Source: Protopterus annectens (taxonomy: Eukaryota > Chordata > Ceratodontiformes > Protopteridae). From it: a stretch of 64,000 nt of DNA. The DNA lies in contig NC_056725.1 of the NCBI RefSeq assembly GCF_019279795.1, positions 1,754,428,030 to 1,754,492,029 on the forward strand. Direction: 5' to 3'. The notes beneath the pieces were generated by a model, which was not told where the DNA came from, did no database searches, and saw nothing but the letters and a program-made list of their open reading frames with translations. Each line of letters opens with the position of its first letter. Position 1 is the first letter of the stretch. Positions 1 through 11,700 of the stretch are shown piece by piece. A program made the position numbers and the translations under genes.

Positions 1-613
1 ATTTTTAACACCAGATAGAATTAAAAAGATCAGTACTACTAAAAATGTTTTTTGCTGGAGGTGTGAAGAGTCAAATAAAGCAGACTGGATTTGTATGCTT
101 TTATGAATGTAATAAAATTAAATCATATTGGAATGAATCAATCATTTTTTACAAGCTTTATTTAATGAATCCTTTACTTTAACTAAAGTATTGATAACAC
201 TAAATGTAAATGAAGGTCCCTACCTGAATAAGACAAATCGATATTTGTTATGGACAATACTTGCTATTTCTAGGAAATGCGTAACCAGAAGGTGGAATTC
301 AAATACACCCCCGACCTTGGAAAAATTCTACACTTTACTGAAGACAACTGCATTGCTGGAAATAAAAATCAAAGAACTACGAATCTATCTCAGGCCATTG
401 GTAAATAATCCTTGGAAGAAAGTTATAACTTTGTTGGACACTCTGCAATAATCAATATTGTATCTCAGATAACTCATCTGTTAATTCTATATTTAATAAC
501 ATATAGTTTATATAATTGAAAGTCAGGCTATTGTAAATATTGTATATAGTTTTAAAAAATATTATGTAAATGTTATTTTAATTGAAAATAAAACAAATAT
601 TTGAGAAAAAAAA
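1..613 (+). mobile_element. 3' end of an L1/Tx1-like LINE
   Basis: The first ~450 bases read as the C-terminal part of a LINE ORF2, followed by an AT-rich 3' UTR, an AATAAA signal at 587-592 and a short A-run at 606-613. The rest of the element lies outside the window to the left. A Cys-x2-Cys pair (CWRC, near base 55) matches the Cys/His knuckle found near the C-terminus of L1-type ORF2 proteins. Clade assignment is from motif memory, so Tx1 versus L1 is open. Confidence 0.65.
191..451 (+). pseudogene. LINE ORF2 C-terminal fragment
   Basis: The 86-codon open stretch has the pattern of the L1/Tx1 ORF2 C-terminus: a hydrophobic stretch (LLWTILAISRK), then TRRWNSNTPPTLEKF, which corresponds to the family's conserved R-K/R-W...PPT-L segment. 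The start methionine is not a real start, since the same protein begins upstream around base 5 in another frame with the CWRC motif, so a frameshift separates the two. It ends at a stop just before the AT-rich 3' UTR. It is the remnant of the reverse-transcriptase/endonuclease polyprotein and is non-functional alone. Confidence 0.6.
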
Positions 614-1660
614 TGGAGTCAGCTGCAGTGAGTAAGGCAGTGGTGGTACTGAAAGCATTTATAAAACAAAGTTATTTAACTGATCATAAAAAACATGCTG
701 TGGCTTGCTATTTGTTTGTCCAGAATTTTTTTCAAATATTTTTGCAGGTGGACAGAGCGGGGAGAATAGTCTAAAGTTCCTGACAATTTTGGAATAGGGT
801 AGTTTAGGCAGTGGAATTACAATGGAGTGTTCTAAAGCTGGAGGCACCTACTGTTGTAAAGGAGAGATTACATTTTAAAGTTACGGGTTTGACAATTTTG
901 TCTGTTCTTTTTAAGAAAATGTGATGTAACTGAATGACTCTGTAGGAGGGTGTTTAACATTTTTCAAGACTGTGCTGGTTTCGACTTCTAAGCTGTCTCC
1001 AAAATGGAACATTGCTGCATTTTCAGCTAACGGGTATTGTGTTGGTTGAGAGAGGTTTGGAGAGTTGTGTTGAGATGGGGTACAGGTTTAAAAAGAATCA
1101 AGTGATTTTATTTTATACTGGCAATGAAGTTTTTTACTCATCTGGTAGGAGAGGCTTGTTGTTATATTCAAAAATTTTGAGAAAGTATTCACATTTTGTG
1201 ATTTCTCCTGTTGATTCCTTTATTTCCTTCTAAAACTGTTTTGGATTACTGGTAGAAGCAGTTTATAGATTTGGCCAAATTAGTTCCTATTCTTTGGGTT
1301 TTGTTTCCAAGATGATCACGCCTTGTCCTTCTAATGAGGTCGCTATTTTGCAGGTAAGGGATCAATACAAATCATACAGTTTTCACAGCAAAGTTGTATG
1401 AACTTCTAAATGGTGCAGATGTACAGTGTATACCTAATCCTGCAATAAGGAATGCAGTTCATGCGAAACTGGGGTTGCAGAGCACTGCATTAGCAATGGG
1501 GCCAGGGTGGGTGGTTACTCACCATCTGTAGTTCATTATCTTTCCAATAAAAGTGAGTCAATGGTCATAGCAGCCCTTAAAGCAAACTGTGCCTCCTATA
1601 CAGAGTTGCAAACACCACCAATATTCAAATGTACTCAGACTCTCACTGAATAAGAAATAA
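614..1660. other. intergenic, no feature recognised
   Basis: About 1 kb between the LINE tail and DIRS A1. The short open frames show no family motif or coding signal. No terminal repeats were recognised. Confidence 0.5.
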
Positions 1661-1701
1661 AAAGAAGTTATGTACTCACCATAACTTTCCATCTGAGTAG
1701 G

Positions 1702-1850
1702 TAACTTCATTTGTCTGCAACCTGTGGGTATCGGATCCGTCCTCGGATCCGAGCCGGCAGCTTTACCTAGCTAAAAGATCCGAGCTCCTAGCTCTTCCAC
1801 CTACCCATAATCCCCTGCCACACATCCCCCATCCTCAGATCGAGTTTGCC
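1702..1850. repeat. A1 3' inverted terminal repeat
   Basis: The reverse complement of this stretch matches 6685-6793, from the TTCATTTGTCTGCAACCTGTGGG segment (left version) to AGATC(G/T)AGTTTGCC. The left copy has extra sequence with two GGATCCG motifs. A TATAAA follows directly at about 1851-1856. Confidence 0.85.
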
Positions 1851-1956
1851 TATAAAGACTCCACAAGACCCTCGAAAGAGGCCAGTAACCTACTGTCTAA
1901 CAGAATGAGCAATCCTATCCCATGGTTAAGAAGCAAGAAACTGGTTAGGGAATGGA

Positions 1957-2047
1957 AATGAAGTTACCTACTCAGATGGAACGTTATGGTGAGTACATAA
2001 CTTCTTTATCTGAAGTAGTTAACTTCATTTGGTCTGCAACCTGTGGG
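1957..2047. repeat. A1 internal complementary region (ICR)
   Basis: The first half (about 1957-2005) is the reverse complement of the element's left outer end at 1661-1710. The second half (about 2007-2047) is the reverse complement of the right outer end at 6760-6806. The two halves meet at CTTCTTTATCTG (2001-2012), so the ICR holds a complement of the two ends joined. In the DIRS replication model (established for Dictyostelium DIRS-1) this region templates circularisation. Confidence 0.85.
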
Positions 2048-2060
2048 ACAGAGGCCCCAG

Positions 2061-3061
2061 CTACCTAGAAACCTTGGGCAGCCCACAAGGAAGAATATTC
2101 CAGAGCACCGCGGAGCAAAAGGAAGCCCTACTCCTGGATATCATATCCAATTTATAATGGGAAATGAATGTATGAGAGGACGACCAAGTAGCTGCTGAAC
2201 ATATGTCGTCTATAGGGACTCTAGACCAGAACGCTGCAGAGGTAGCTATGGATCGGGTTGAATGAGCATGGATTCCCAAAGGTACCGGTTTGTTTGAAGC
2301 TAAATAGGCCTGAATGATGCACTGTGAAATCCAGTTGGCTAAAGTAACTTTGGTAATAGGTTTACCTAAAGAAGGCTTGGCAAAGGACACAAACAATTGA
2401 TCAGATTTGCGGTTGGTTGCTGTCCTGTGCAAATAAAAATGCAGTTGTCTATGTACATCCAATTTGTGTAATGTGTATTCCCCTTTGCACTGGAAATTGG
2501 GGAAAAACACTGGCCGATTCATAGACTGATTAATATTCGACTCCGAGGCTACTTTAGGAAGGAAGGATTAGTCCTGAGAGAAACTCTGTCCTTATGAAAT
2601 ATTAGGTATGGGGGTTTCATACAGAAGGCTTGAAGCTCAGACACTCTCCTGGCTGAAGTTATTGCAATCAGGAAGGCTGTTTTCCAAGATAAAAATTTCA
2701 ACTGAGCAGAAGCCCATCAAAGCCTGTAGGACCAATGTTAAGTCCCATGGTGGGACTGCAGACTTAACTGGCGGTTTTAACAGAAGTTTTGCAAATCCTG
2801 GTGGAAGCCAGTGATCCTACATCAGAAAATGAGAGATGGCTGCCAACTGTACTTTAACCGTAGATGCACTGGCTCCCGATGAAAGATATGGGACAGAAAA
2901 TAAAGAAAATAGGTGTCTTTGGCCCAGATGGAAAAACGTTTCCATTTACTACTGTAGATTTTTCTGGTAGAAGGTTTGTGAGTCCTTGCTATCAGCGGAA
3001 CTGGATCAACCTTGTAATCCCAGGATGAGAAATTAGATCCGGAATGGGATCTAAGATCCAA
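2061..3061 (-). pseudogene. DIRS tyrosine recombinase, A1 (frameshifted)
   Basis: This is the integrase-type tyrosine recombinase that would insert the circular DNA copy. The N-terminal core-binding part (3061 to about 2822) contains the PSTRK-x-Y-x3-W-K-R-F segment typical of these proteins. Box I with its arginine (TSARRVSEL) reads in the 2590-2700 stretch. The C-terminal part (2522-2061) carries HSTR, then W 23 residues and Y 33 residues after the arginine, the same spacing as Cre (R292, W315, Y324). The parts lie in different frames. One base is missing near 2553, so the ORF that begins with Met at 2522 is not a true start. All four visible catalytic positions (R, H/R, W, Y) survive despite the frameshifts. 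Confidence 0.85.
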
Positions 3062-3487
3062 GGAGGAACTACACTGTAAGACCAGGCCAGAATGGGGCTA
3101 TGAGGATTATTTTGCTCCCCAACCGATGGGCTTTCTGCAGGAACTTCATCATATAAGCATAAAGGAGACCGGGGCCAAGCATGAACTAGGTGTTTGACGG
3201 AGAAGCAAAAGATCGCAGCGATTTGTTTTGCTACTAACTGGTTTAGAGACCACTGTGAGGATCAAGCGACTTAGCTTGTCCGCTACCAGTAAGCGGTTGG
3301 TGGAGAATTCCCAAACTCTCATAGCCTCGCAAAGGGATAAGATCTGGTTCCTCCCTGTTTGTTGATGTACCAGACTACAGCCATGCTGTCTGTCTGGAGG
3401 AAGAAGGTCTTGTAGGGCTTGTCATCTCCAGAACACTGATATGCAGAACGGTCTCTGAGGGAGTCCACGTGCCTTGGATGGTTCTGG
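3062..3487 (-). pseudogene. RNase H / methyltransferase-like region, A1
   Basis: Between RT and recombinase the minus strand keeps RNase H fragments: the D-containing TDSMAVVWYINKQG segment and an E-containing HISVLEM segment in another frame. They are followed by ILIAPFWPGL, a segment that all DIRS copies here share downstream of RNase H. That later region sits where DIRS elements usually encode a Dam-like methyltransferase domain. Assigning it here is by position and shared motif only. Several frame changes and stops make it non-functional. Confidence 0.6.
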
Positions 3488-4723
3488 TCAATGTGGCTTG
3501 GGGCTGAGGCATGACAGGTGCCCTCCTCGCAGCTCCTGAGAGTGAAGCCACCAGAGAAGGGAGTCCTTGCAAACCCTGCTCAAGGGAACCGGGTGTTCAA
3601 GGGTGCAGTAAAGTGACCACTGGACCTGAAGAGTCCACTGAAGAATTCTCACGGGAGACAGACCGATGGCTGCCGCCATGGAGCCCAAAGTTCTCAGGAC
3701 TAATTCCGCAGGTGGGGCTGGGGACTGGAGAATTGCCAAAACATGAAGAGACAAACTGCGCAATCTGTCCGTTGTTAGAAAGGCCTTGGTGTGGCGTGTA
3801 TCTATCTTGGCCCCTATAAATTCCAGAACCTGCACAGGATGAAGGAACGATTTTTGAAGGTTTACAGTAATACCCAGACGCTGAGTAAGAGCCAGGGTAT
3901 AATCCCTGGCAGAGCAGAGCTGATGCCTGGTGGAGGCGGTGAGGAGCCAGTCGTCCAGGTATGGAAAGACCCAAATGCCCTGAAGTCTCAGGTGGGCTGT
4001 GATCACTGCCATGACCTTGGTGAACACCCTGGGGGCTGAGGTGAGGCCGAATGGAAAAGCCCTGAGCTGATAGTGACTGGCTCCCAGCCAAAAGCAGAGG
4101 AACCTCCTGGATTGTCTGTCCATTAGAATGTGGTAGTACACATCCTTGAGGTCTATGGAGCACATCCAGTCATTCTCCAGTAGGAAGGGGAGAATAGATT
4201 GCAGAGTGACCATTCGGAATTTCTTTTTGGGAATGAACAGGTTTAGAGATGAGACGTCTAGGATAGGCCTCAGATCACCCGTCTTTTTTGGCACTAAAAG
4301 AACCTGGAGTAATTTCCCAATCCGGACTGGCCTGGGGGGACGTTCTGGATGGCTCTTTTTTCTAATAGCTTCAAAATTTCTGAAGCTGCCGCCTCCCGTT
4401 GATCGGGTGGGACATCGGGGAGGCATTTCAAAGGAGGGGGAAGACTCAGAAAGGGAATAGAATAACCTCTGGATATAATTCGGAGCACCCACCGATCCGT
4501 AGTAATGGACTCCCAAGTTTGGAGGTGCTCTGACAGACTGCCTCCAGAGAGGGACAGTCAGGGCTGATGCGGCCTCTCCGAGAAAAGTTCTCGAATTCCT
4601 CGCCCCTCTGCCTCTGGGCGGCGTCCACCTTGTCCTCCTCTGCCTCTGAAGGATGAGGGGGACTGCTGTGATTTCCGGAACCACATCTTCTTTTGTCCCC
4701 ACTGGTTCCTTGAGAAGGACCAT
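3488..4723 (-). CDS. DIRS reverse transcriptase, A1
   Basis: A 411-codon open frame holding the RT core from about residue 141 on: LVPKKTGDLRPIL, the first catalytic Asp in SIDLKD (D191), FPFGLTSAPRVF, and the YLDD box at 255-258 in FPYLDDWLL. The thumb-like region continues to the RNase H boundary. The first ~140 residues are probably a gag frame, because the true RT N-terminal residues (ending GLGNYSRFF) lie in another frame (4294-4488). There is therefore a frameshift at about 4300 and this ORF's Met is not the native start. It copies element RNA into DNA in a functional DIRS; here it is a fossil. Confidence 0.85.
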   Translation of the reverse strand: MVLLKEPVGTKEDVVPEITAVPLILQRQRRTRWTPPRGRGARNSRTFLGEAASALTVPLWRQSVRAPPNLGVHYYGSVGAPNYIQRLFYSLSESSPSFEMPPRCPTRSTGGGSFRNFEAIRKKSHPERPPRPVRIGKLLQVLLVPKKTGDLRPILDVSSLNLFIPKKKFRMVTLQSILPFLLENDWMCSIDLKDVYYHILMDRQSRRFLCFWLGASHYQLRAFPFGLTSAPRVFTKVMAVITAHLRLQGIWVFPYLDDWLLTASTRHQLCSARDYTLALTQRLGITVNLQKSFLHPVQVLEFIGAKIDTRHTKAFLTTDRLRSLSLHVLAILQSPAPPAELVLRTLGSMAAAIGLSPVRILQWTLQVQWSLYCTLEHPVPLSRVCKDSLLWWLHSQELRGGHLSCLSPKPH

Positions 4724-6040
4724 TGGGGATTAGAGAAGCGGATCCCGATGGCAGACAGTGTCTTCCCGTCTTTCTCGCTTTGGACCAGCGTGTCGCAGAC
4801 GGTCTTGCCAAAGAGAGTAGAACTGTCGAAGGGCATGTTCGTGAAGGACGCCTTGAAGGGTTCTGCAAATCCCTCCGTGGCATGGGAATAGATGTGTTAG
4901 TAATAGATTTCAGAGTGGCCATGCGAGCCGAGAAGGTGCGTTTGTCCTCGGCCGCCATGGACTCTGGGGGGCTCCAGCGTATTTCTTAATCGAGTCTCGT
5001 TGGAGTCTGATGATGTCTGCCATATAGCTCAGCGCCCTTACAGAGAAGGTAGCTGAAGCAAACATCCGCTTTCCAATGTGGTCCAACGTCCGAGATTCCT
5101 TATCTGGAGGGTGGACCAAGGAACTCTCCTGCGCTAGTTCCTTCTTGGTGACAGCCGCCACCACCATGTCATCCACTTCGGAACCTTTAGACCATGCCAG
5201 CCTATCAGAAGGGGGACTAAGTATCTTGTCTGGTCTTCTGGGAATTGGCCCCATGGTGTCCGTCTCCTTCCAAGCCCTGGTGGTAATTAAGTCCACCAGG
5301 GGGTCAACCGGGGGGGGGGGGACACACCCAAGAAGTAGACAGGCCTGCATCAAACGCCTCCAGGAACACAGACTTGTCCGAGGAAGGTTTTTGGGCAGAC
5401 CACCCTCCTCTGATTCACAACATCTCCATGATGTCTCCAAAGGAGACATTCTCAGGGGGTAACCTTGGGGAACCTTCCCCTTCCTCCAAGTCTGTGTCCT
5501 CTGTGAGGAGGTGCCTCCTTTTGCACTTCTGTTTGTGAGGAACATCCTCAGTGGGGTTATCCAAGGAGGGCTCACCCACGGGGTCTTGTTCCTCTAAGGG
5601 AACCAACTGGTCCCTGTGGCCGGATGATGGAGGACAGGCCCAGGGTGATGGATGGATCCACAGCCCGGACCGGGATCTGGAAGTCCTCGACAGCACCCTC
5701 TCCACTACATCACCGCTCTCCTAGCTCCGAGCAGCCTCGGACCGAGGAAATGTGCTCCGACCTAACCGGCACCGAAGACACAGTTCCCCCCATGGATCCG
5801 ATGCTCAGCTCTCGGCCCTGAGAGCTAGGATCCGACACACTCAATGGCATAGTCGGCGTCGAAGTAATCAACACTGTCGGTGCAGACTGTTCCCCGGGTC
5901 ACGGATCAAACCCTAAACCGGGTCAGAGAAGGAGCGATCGGGGTAAAGAAAGGGGCTGAGGCTGGAGCACCCCATCTGCATTTGAGCCTGCAGGAAACGA
6001 CGCATCATCCGGTCCAAATCAGCATCGGTCAAGCTTCTGG
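4305..6040 (-). pseudogene. DIRS gag-like region, A1 (fragmented)
   Basis: The gag-like product is spread over three frames. Landmarks shared with A2 are ADLDRMMRRF-x-QAQ near 6040-5990, the basic run HKQKCKRRH followed by DLEEGEGSPR near 5500-5550, SFGDIMEML at about 5415, and ATFSVRALSYMA near 5030-5060. A C-terminal Arg/Gly-rich stretch overlaps the RT frame (4723-4446). This is the expected position of the DIRS gag-like protein, which packages RNA. No catalytic motif is expected or seen, and stops and frame jumps abolish the full protein. Confidence 0.6.
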
Positions 6041-6684
6041 TGGATCTGGAGGAGGTCGGGGCCTGGAGGGCCTCGGAGACAGTACTCCTCTTCTGGCTCC
6101 AGGGAAAAGCAAGGAGAATGGAGCCGAGAATGAGGAGAAACAGAGGCCCTCTTAGCGGGACTAGCTACCTAAGAGATGAGACTCAGCCATGCCTGTGCTG
6201 GTCCTTATCTCTCTTTTTTTCTTTAGAAGAGGAAGAAGAGTCCCCCTCACCCTGAGAAGCAGAGGGAGTTTGAATCCCCAACAAGGGAGGGGGATTGGAA
6301 GGCACGGAAGCCACAGCCGTGACCGGTGCCTTAGAGGGAGAGGAGGAAGAAGAACCGGGGCAACAATCCTGCCAGGATTAGCTTGTTCCTCCTATCCCTG
6401 ATAGCCAACATGGCAGCTGATGGATAAATGGACCACCCCAGGGCACTGAGTGTGGCCAGACCACACTCAGTGCATTTAGAAAAATGGCTTTAGGCCCTTC
6501 AGCCATCACACCACACACTCAAATTTGAAGTAAATTTACCACAAAAAAATACGCTAAATATACTAGTCGATAAGGGGCTAAACAATACACACACTTTTGA
6601 AAAACGATTTTAAAAGGTTTTTATAAAACTGGAAATTTCTCACCCAAGCCTAAGAGCTCGTCTCTAGAAGTTGCTATAAGCCAC

Positions 6685-6806
6685 GGCAAACTAGATCTGA
6701 GGATGGGATTATGGGCAGGGGAGGAGCTAGGAGCTCGGATCTTTGAGCTAGGTAACGGATCCAATACCCACAGGTTGCAGACCAAATGAAGTTAACTACT
6801 TCAGAT
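6685..6806. repeat. A1 5' inverted terminal repeat
   Basis: 6685-6793 is the inverted partner of 1702-1850, and the outer tail 6794-6806 ends in CTACTTCAGAT. It carries the promoter side of the element as read on the minus strand. The leader 6400-6660 between it and gag shows no ORF and is AT-rich. Confidence 0.85.
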
Positions 6807-8741
6807 CACTGCTTTGCTCTACCCTAGACTGTTTTTTTTTTCCAATGGCATTGATTCCCTCCAAAGAACAGCTACAGCAGGAAAAAAGTCATACTCAAAA
6901 TGAAGAGATTTTTGTCCCTCATAAATTTTCTCTATATAAAAAGCTTTACACAAAACTTCTTCCTTCTTTAGGTTGCTGAAATAAGAAAGGAACTTCAGGA
7001 GAGGAGAAGCAGGAAGGGATGCTACAGATCTGTGACAGCCATCATATGTCCTTTTATGCTTTATATAATACACATTGTGTCAAAGAGTACTGTTCACTTA
7101 TTGTCCCCCTGGCACATCATAAATTCAGATATTACACTTTTGACAAAAGTTCAACATACTGGCAACTTTATTAAATGCTCACTATCTTTTAAAGGGTTGA
7201 GCAAAATGGTGTACGTTTTACTCATATTGATTCACACTCCATTAATTCTTAGTCGTGCAACTGTTTAATGGTTTCCACTTCTGCCACAGAAGTTCTCCAA
7301 AAATGCTGAACTGCTCAGAATTCATCCAGAAATGAAAGCAGTTGAGCAAGAATTGCATTAACTGACAAGCTCCACTGATGTACACAGACAAAGCCCTGAC
7401 TACACTTCTAGCAACAACACTATGATTAGTAGATTGGGCACCTACTGAAGCTGCTGTAGCAGAGAAGACAAGTGAGGAAGCTTTGTGGGCTCTCTTCTCT
7501 GGGTGGCGGTGGGTGCAGGTTGTGGGAGCACATGGCCAGTGCACAAATACCTATGGCTGAATCCACAGTGGAGATCACAGATCCCGCGGGAATACTGATG
7601 TCAACAAGGTAGTGCTATTTTGAAGGGTTATGTCACATACAGACACAAATTCTATGTTCACTGAAGCCTGCTGTATGGCAAACTCTGGCCATGTTACTGT
7701 GCATACACTGTGGGGAATAATGCAAAAATCTAACCAACCCTGATGATTGCCCAAATGACAACTCCTCCCACTGGGCTCTTGTCTTAATATGTAGGGGAAT
7801 GAATGGGGCACGAGAAGAAATCTGACTGATAGCAGGCAACAGAAGCAAAACAGGAATAAATGACTGCAAACTGCATGAATTTTCCAAAGCCTGGTTTATC
7901 TGAAGCTGAGATATTTGTTGGAATGATTCCGATTCCAAACAAAAAAACTATCTTGATCTCGCTGACCTCTCTTCACCTTTCATCCTTCTACTTCATATTG
8001 CATATGGAGTCTGTCTGCACCACAGAAGTTTCTCTCAGCCTGGAACTTTCATGACCCATTATTTGTATTTACCCACAAGTGAAGTAGCAGTTGCTGCAAT
8101 GTGGAAACAAGACATGACTTGCTGAACTAGTGGATAAGAGACTTTAGACAAGGATTTACACAAAAACATTAAGCAAGGACACCTGCAAGTGTAGCCAGTA
8201 GAAACCTTACACTGATCAAAGTCAATTTCTCATTACTCTGACTGCAAGAGCTCTTGCTTTCCTTTCCACTAACAAGTAACTGATCCACCTCAGACAGGTG
8301 GAAAGTGAGCAATGCAGCTGCACAAGGGTATCATTCAGCAACAAACTGAAACTTAACTATACAGCTCATACAGTTAAGGACTGCAGCTGAGGACTGTAGA
8401 CATATTTGACCTCATCAGATCTCCAGATAGGAAGTTCTAAAACATGAACAGATGAAGTCTAAGATAAGCGGTGAGACTGTTGCACTGGGGATTGTACAGA
8501 CACTATGATACTGAGGGGCACTAGAAACGTGAACCATAAAGCATTACTGACAGCAATGAAGTTCAGATTACATGGGATCATCCAATATCAACACTGAGAA
8601 AACAGATGCAAGAAAACCAGACAAAGTGTTAAAGTAAAAAGATAAAAGTAGAGTTAATTATTGAATTTGCTACACCCTGCAATTATAGTGTCTTACATAC
8701 CGAGACACAAAATCATAAAATATCAGGATGTGCAAGTAGAA

Positions 8742-8743
<2 letters not shown>
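6807..8743. other. non-coding, nothing recognised
   Basis: AT-rich sequence with scattered short open frames on both strands that lack motifs and overlap each other. No terminal repeats, tRNA-like boxes or LINE motifs were recognised. Confidence 0.5.

Positions 8744-8790
<47 letters not shown>
8744..8790. repeat. (CA)n microsatellite
   Basis: A perfect run of alternating C and A for 47 bases, immediately followed by GCTACC. The long pure tract suggests a polymorphic locus. Confidence 0.98.
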
Positions 8791-8791
<1 letters not shown>

Positions 8792-11700
8792 CTACCTTAC
8801 ATACTGTCAACTACAAAGGCTACTTGCGGACTGCCGGCAGAAATGAATATGAACTGCACAAAGTATTAGATGTACATGTCATCAACAATGCATTTACTGA
8901 TATGCGTAAATTACATTTGCACCGTGTAAATACATAGGAATAGTAGTTTATCTTATGACTGTGTCTGTAATGGACAAGAAAATAGATGACTAGAGGAGGA
9001 CCTACCAGTAAAATACAGGATTTACATTATCTTGTTAGAAGTTCCGGTACGGTGATATCATAAGAAACATGTATGTTGAAATTAACATTAAATTACTGGT
9101 TGGGGGTAGCAGAGTTACCTACTTTAAAGCAAAATGGAAAACAAATTTAGTCTGTTTGATATTAATCAGATGCCATTATGAAATACAGACAGGGTGGGGT
9201 TTCAGTAGTTTTAATGTAGTGAATGAAGAGTACTTTGAGTTTGTAATGTTGTGGGAAGAAAACTGGTTTAATATTAATCTGTGTGTTGCTCTTTAATATG
9301 GTACAGGTAAGGGTGGTGCAGGAGTTGGTGATGTAATTCATAGACTCACTATTAAACTGTAGTTTCTTTTCCATGAAGCACATGAAGGAAAAAGGACAAG
9401 AGCCAAGTGATACAGTGCCTGTGCCAGATGTTGTTGGGACGATTTAAGAAACAATAAGTTAACAGGGAAAGCCAATCCTGCATATTAACAGTGACCTATA
9501 TAATTTTGAAAAGAAGATGAAATTTAAGTGATACTTGGGTGACGTTGCCCAGAAGTGCTATGGTAGGGCTTCAACACACTTGTGTTCCGATAGTGAAGAG
9601 CTCCACAAAATCATTGCTTATCTCCACCTACCAGATGCAGTACAGGTGGAAAAAAATGTGACTACAATTAATTAAATCCAGAGCACTGATATCTAAGGAT
9701 TTGCAAAACAGTGAGTGAGGAGGTGCTAGCATCTGTGTCTGCCAAGATAGCAGTCTACATACCATCACTTAGACAAATGGTCAACAGGTCAGACAAAAAA
9801 GAATGAAAGGTCAAATGCCTGTCCCTCCTGTAAATCGACAAAAAAATAATCATGAGAAATGGCAGCAATGGGATGGACATTTCCTGTATAATTATGTAAG
9901 TGATTCTGCCAGTGGACTGCTTGTTTTGGTAATATCTGTACATTCATATTTAAAAAAACATATTTAACTGAGCTTTTATTATTTACACTGTGGTTAACAG
10001 ACACAACTTTCCTCTTAACAGAGAAGGTCATGTGCCAGGTGTTTAAGATGCAAGCAGCTGTTTCTGTGAATGGTGTTACCAGATGTATGTCTGCGATCTA
10101 TGTTCTGATGACTTCTAAATCATAAGATGGAATACAATGCAATGCTGCACACGGCATTTGAACAAATAGGCACCTGTTGCTTGACACCTGCAACATCCTG
10201 TATTATTTGTGATTTTGAATTGGCTGCAATTAAAAGCCAATGGTATAATCTTTTTTTCTGTGTCCATCAGGGGTGTTTCACTTCTTCCAAAATATGTGGA
10301 GAAAACTACAATGCTGCAGTCTGTTTACATTATATAGCACTGTCTTCTTTTACTGGCTTGTAAATGGCACATTCCTTTCATATTCCTGAAAGACATAAGC
10401 TCAGTTAAAGGACTTGTCTTCCCGAATGTGCTGCCCCATTTGTCAGCTAATTTTGTGCATAACTACATTTTTGACAGGATAAACAATGTTGTTACCTACA
10501 CAAACTGTTGTGCAGGCACAATTTTCGCAGATCCTCCCTACTTAATTTTGGAGCATCTTTAAGTTGGAATGTGGTCTGATATGAACGCAGATCTAACAGA
10601 TGCCTGGCAGTGGGGCACAGAGGGATAGAACTCTGATGGTGACCCATGAAATCTGGGTTTACTTAGCAGTCCAAGCACTGCAGGAGCCAGGGAGGGAGGG
10701 GACAGGACTGAAGTGGACTGGTCACTTGCCTCTCCCATGGGGGTCAGGAGGGTTGCATGCATGCATGTGAGGGCAAAAAGGGATGGTGCAATTTATCTGC
10801 CAAACTACCCCTAATGGCTGCCTAAATGATGGTCTCTTTCGGCTAACTCTTAACTTTCATGAGTAGGGGGAATGAATGGGTCAAGGGGCTGAGAGAGAAC
10901 TAATAATAGGCAGTTAGTGTTGACAAATGAGCAAAGAAAAATTCTAACACATGGAAGGCATCATTGTATACAAAGTCTTTTGGGTTATAGCAGTCCTAAC
11001 CTGGCAGCTGCAATGGCTACTTGTTGAAAGACCAAGGTCAAGTACATATTAGGCTATGTGTTGTGTTGCCATTGGCCTTTCAAATATGCCTCTGAAGCAT
11101 ATGATAACAAAGGAGAATGCACTATGAAATGAGGAAAATCAAAGGGATGAGTCCCCCATTTTAAAATACCTTTGTTTGTTTGAGTCCCATTAACTTATGT
11201 ATATAATGTGTGCTATGTTGGTACATCAACATGTCTTTGTAGCTTCCTGTATTAAGACATTTGTTACCACTTTTTGACAAATTGTGAGGCAATGAATACT
11301 ACCAAAGATGGTGAAGTCATCAAGATATTCATGGCATACTTCTTGATTACATGTGATACCAATAACTGATTACATAATTATATGTACATGTATGTGTAAG
11401 TATGTGTATAACACAGTCCAGGAGGATGAGGTGCCCAATGCAAAACCAATACACAGAAAAAAAAGCACCAGCAAGCCGTAACCACCTTAAAACATTTAAT
11501 GTATTCCACAGCAAGCAAAGCACAACACGGCACACAATTATAAGTATGTGTATAAACCGCACATGCAGTATGTCTATATCGGTATATTTCATTTTGTTTA
11601 ATGTACATTTGGGCTGAATCACAAATAGGTGAATAAAATTCACTGAATGCACATTTTATAAACACACACTTCAAAGAAAATGTCATTTCAAACCATGCTT

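Larger units (their letters stand above)
1661..6806 (-). mobile_element. DIRS-like YR retrotransposon, copy A1
   Basis: A 5.15-kb element read on the minus strand. It has a 5' inverted terminal repeat at the right edge, a gag-like frame, RT with YLDD, an RNase H remnant, a tyrosine recombinase with HxxR...W...Y, an internal complementary region and a 3' inverted terminal repeat at the left edge. The left outer end reads AAGAAGTTATGTACTCACC and the right outer end reads GTTAACTACTTCAGAT. The flanks are AAGAAAT on the left and CACTGC on the right, with no target-site duplication, as expected for DIRS integration. Coding frames are broken, so the copy is dead. It is the same family as A2 (50477-55561). 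Confidence 0.88.

Noticed and set aside
3511..4460. Several plus-strand frames of 80-104 codons opposite the A1 RT
   Set aside because: They are shadows of the conserved minus-strand RT, where YLDD and other motifs explain the openness.
1661..6806. A1 as an LTR retrotransposon or endogenous retrovirus
   Set aside because: There are no direct LTRs, no protease, no DDE integrase and no target duplication. The ends are inverted and a tyrosine recombinase and ICR are present.
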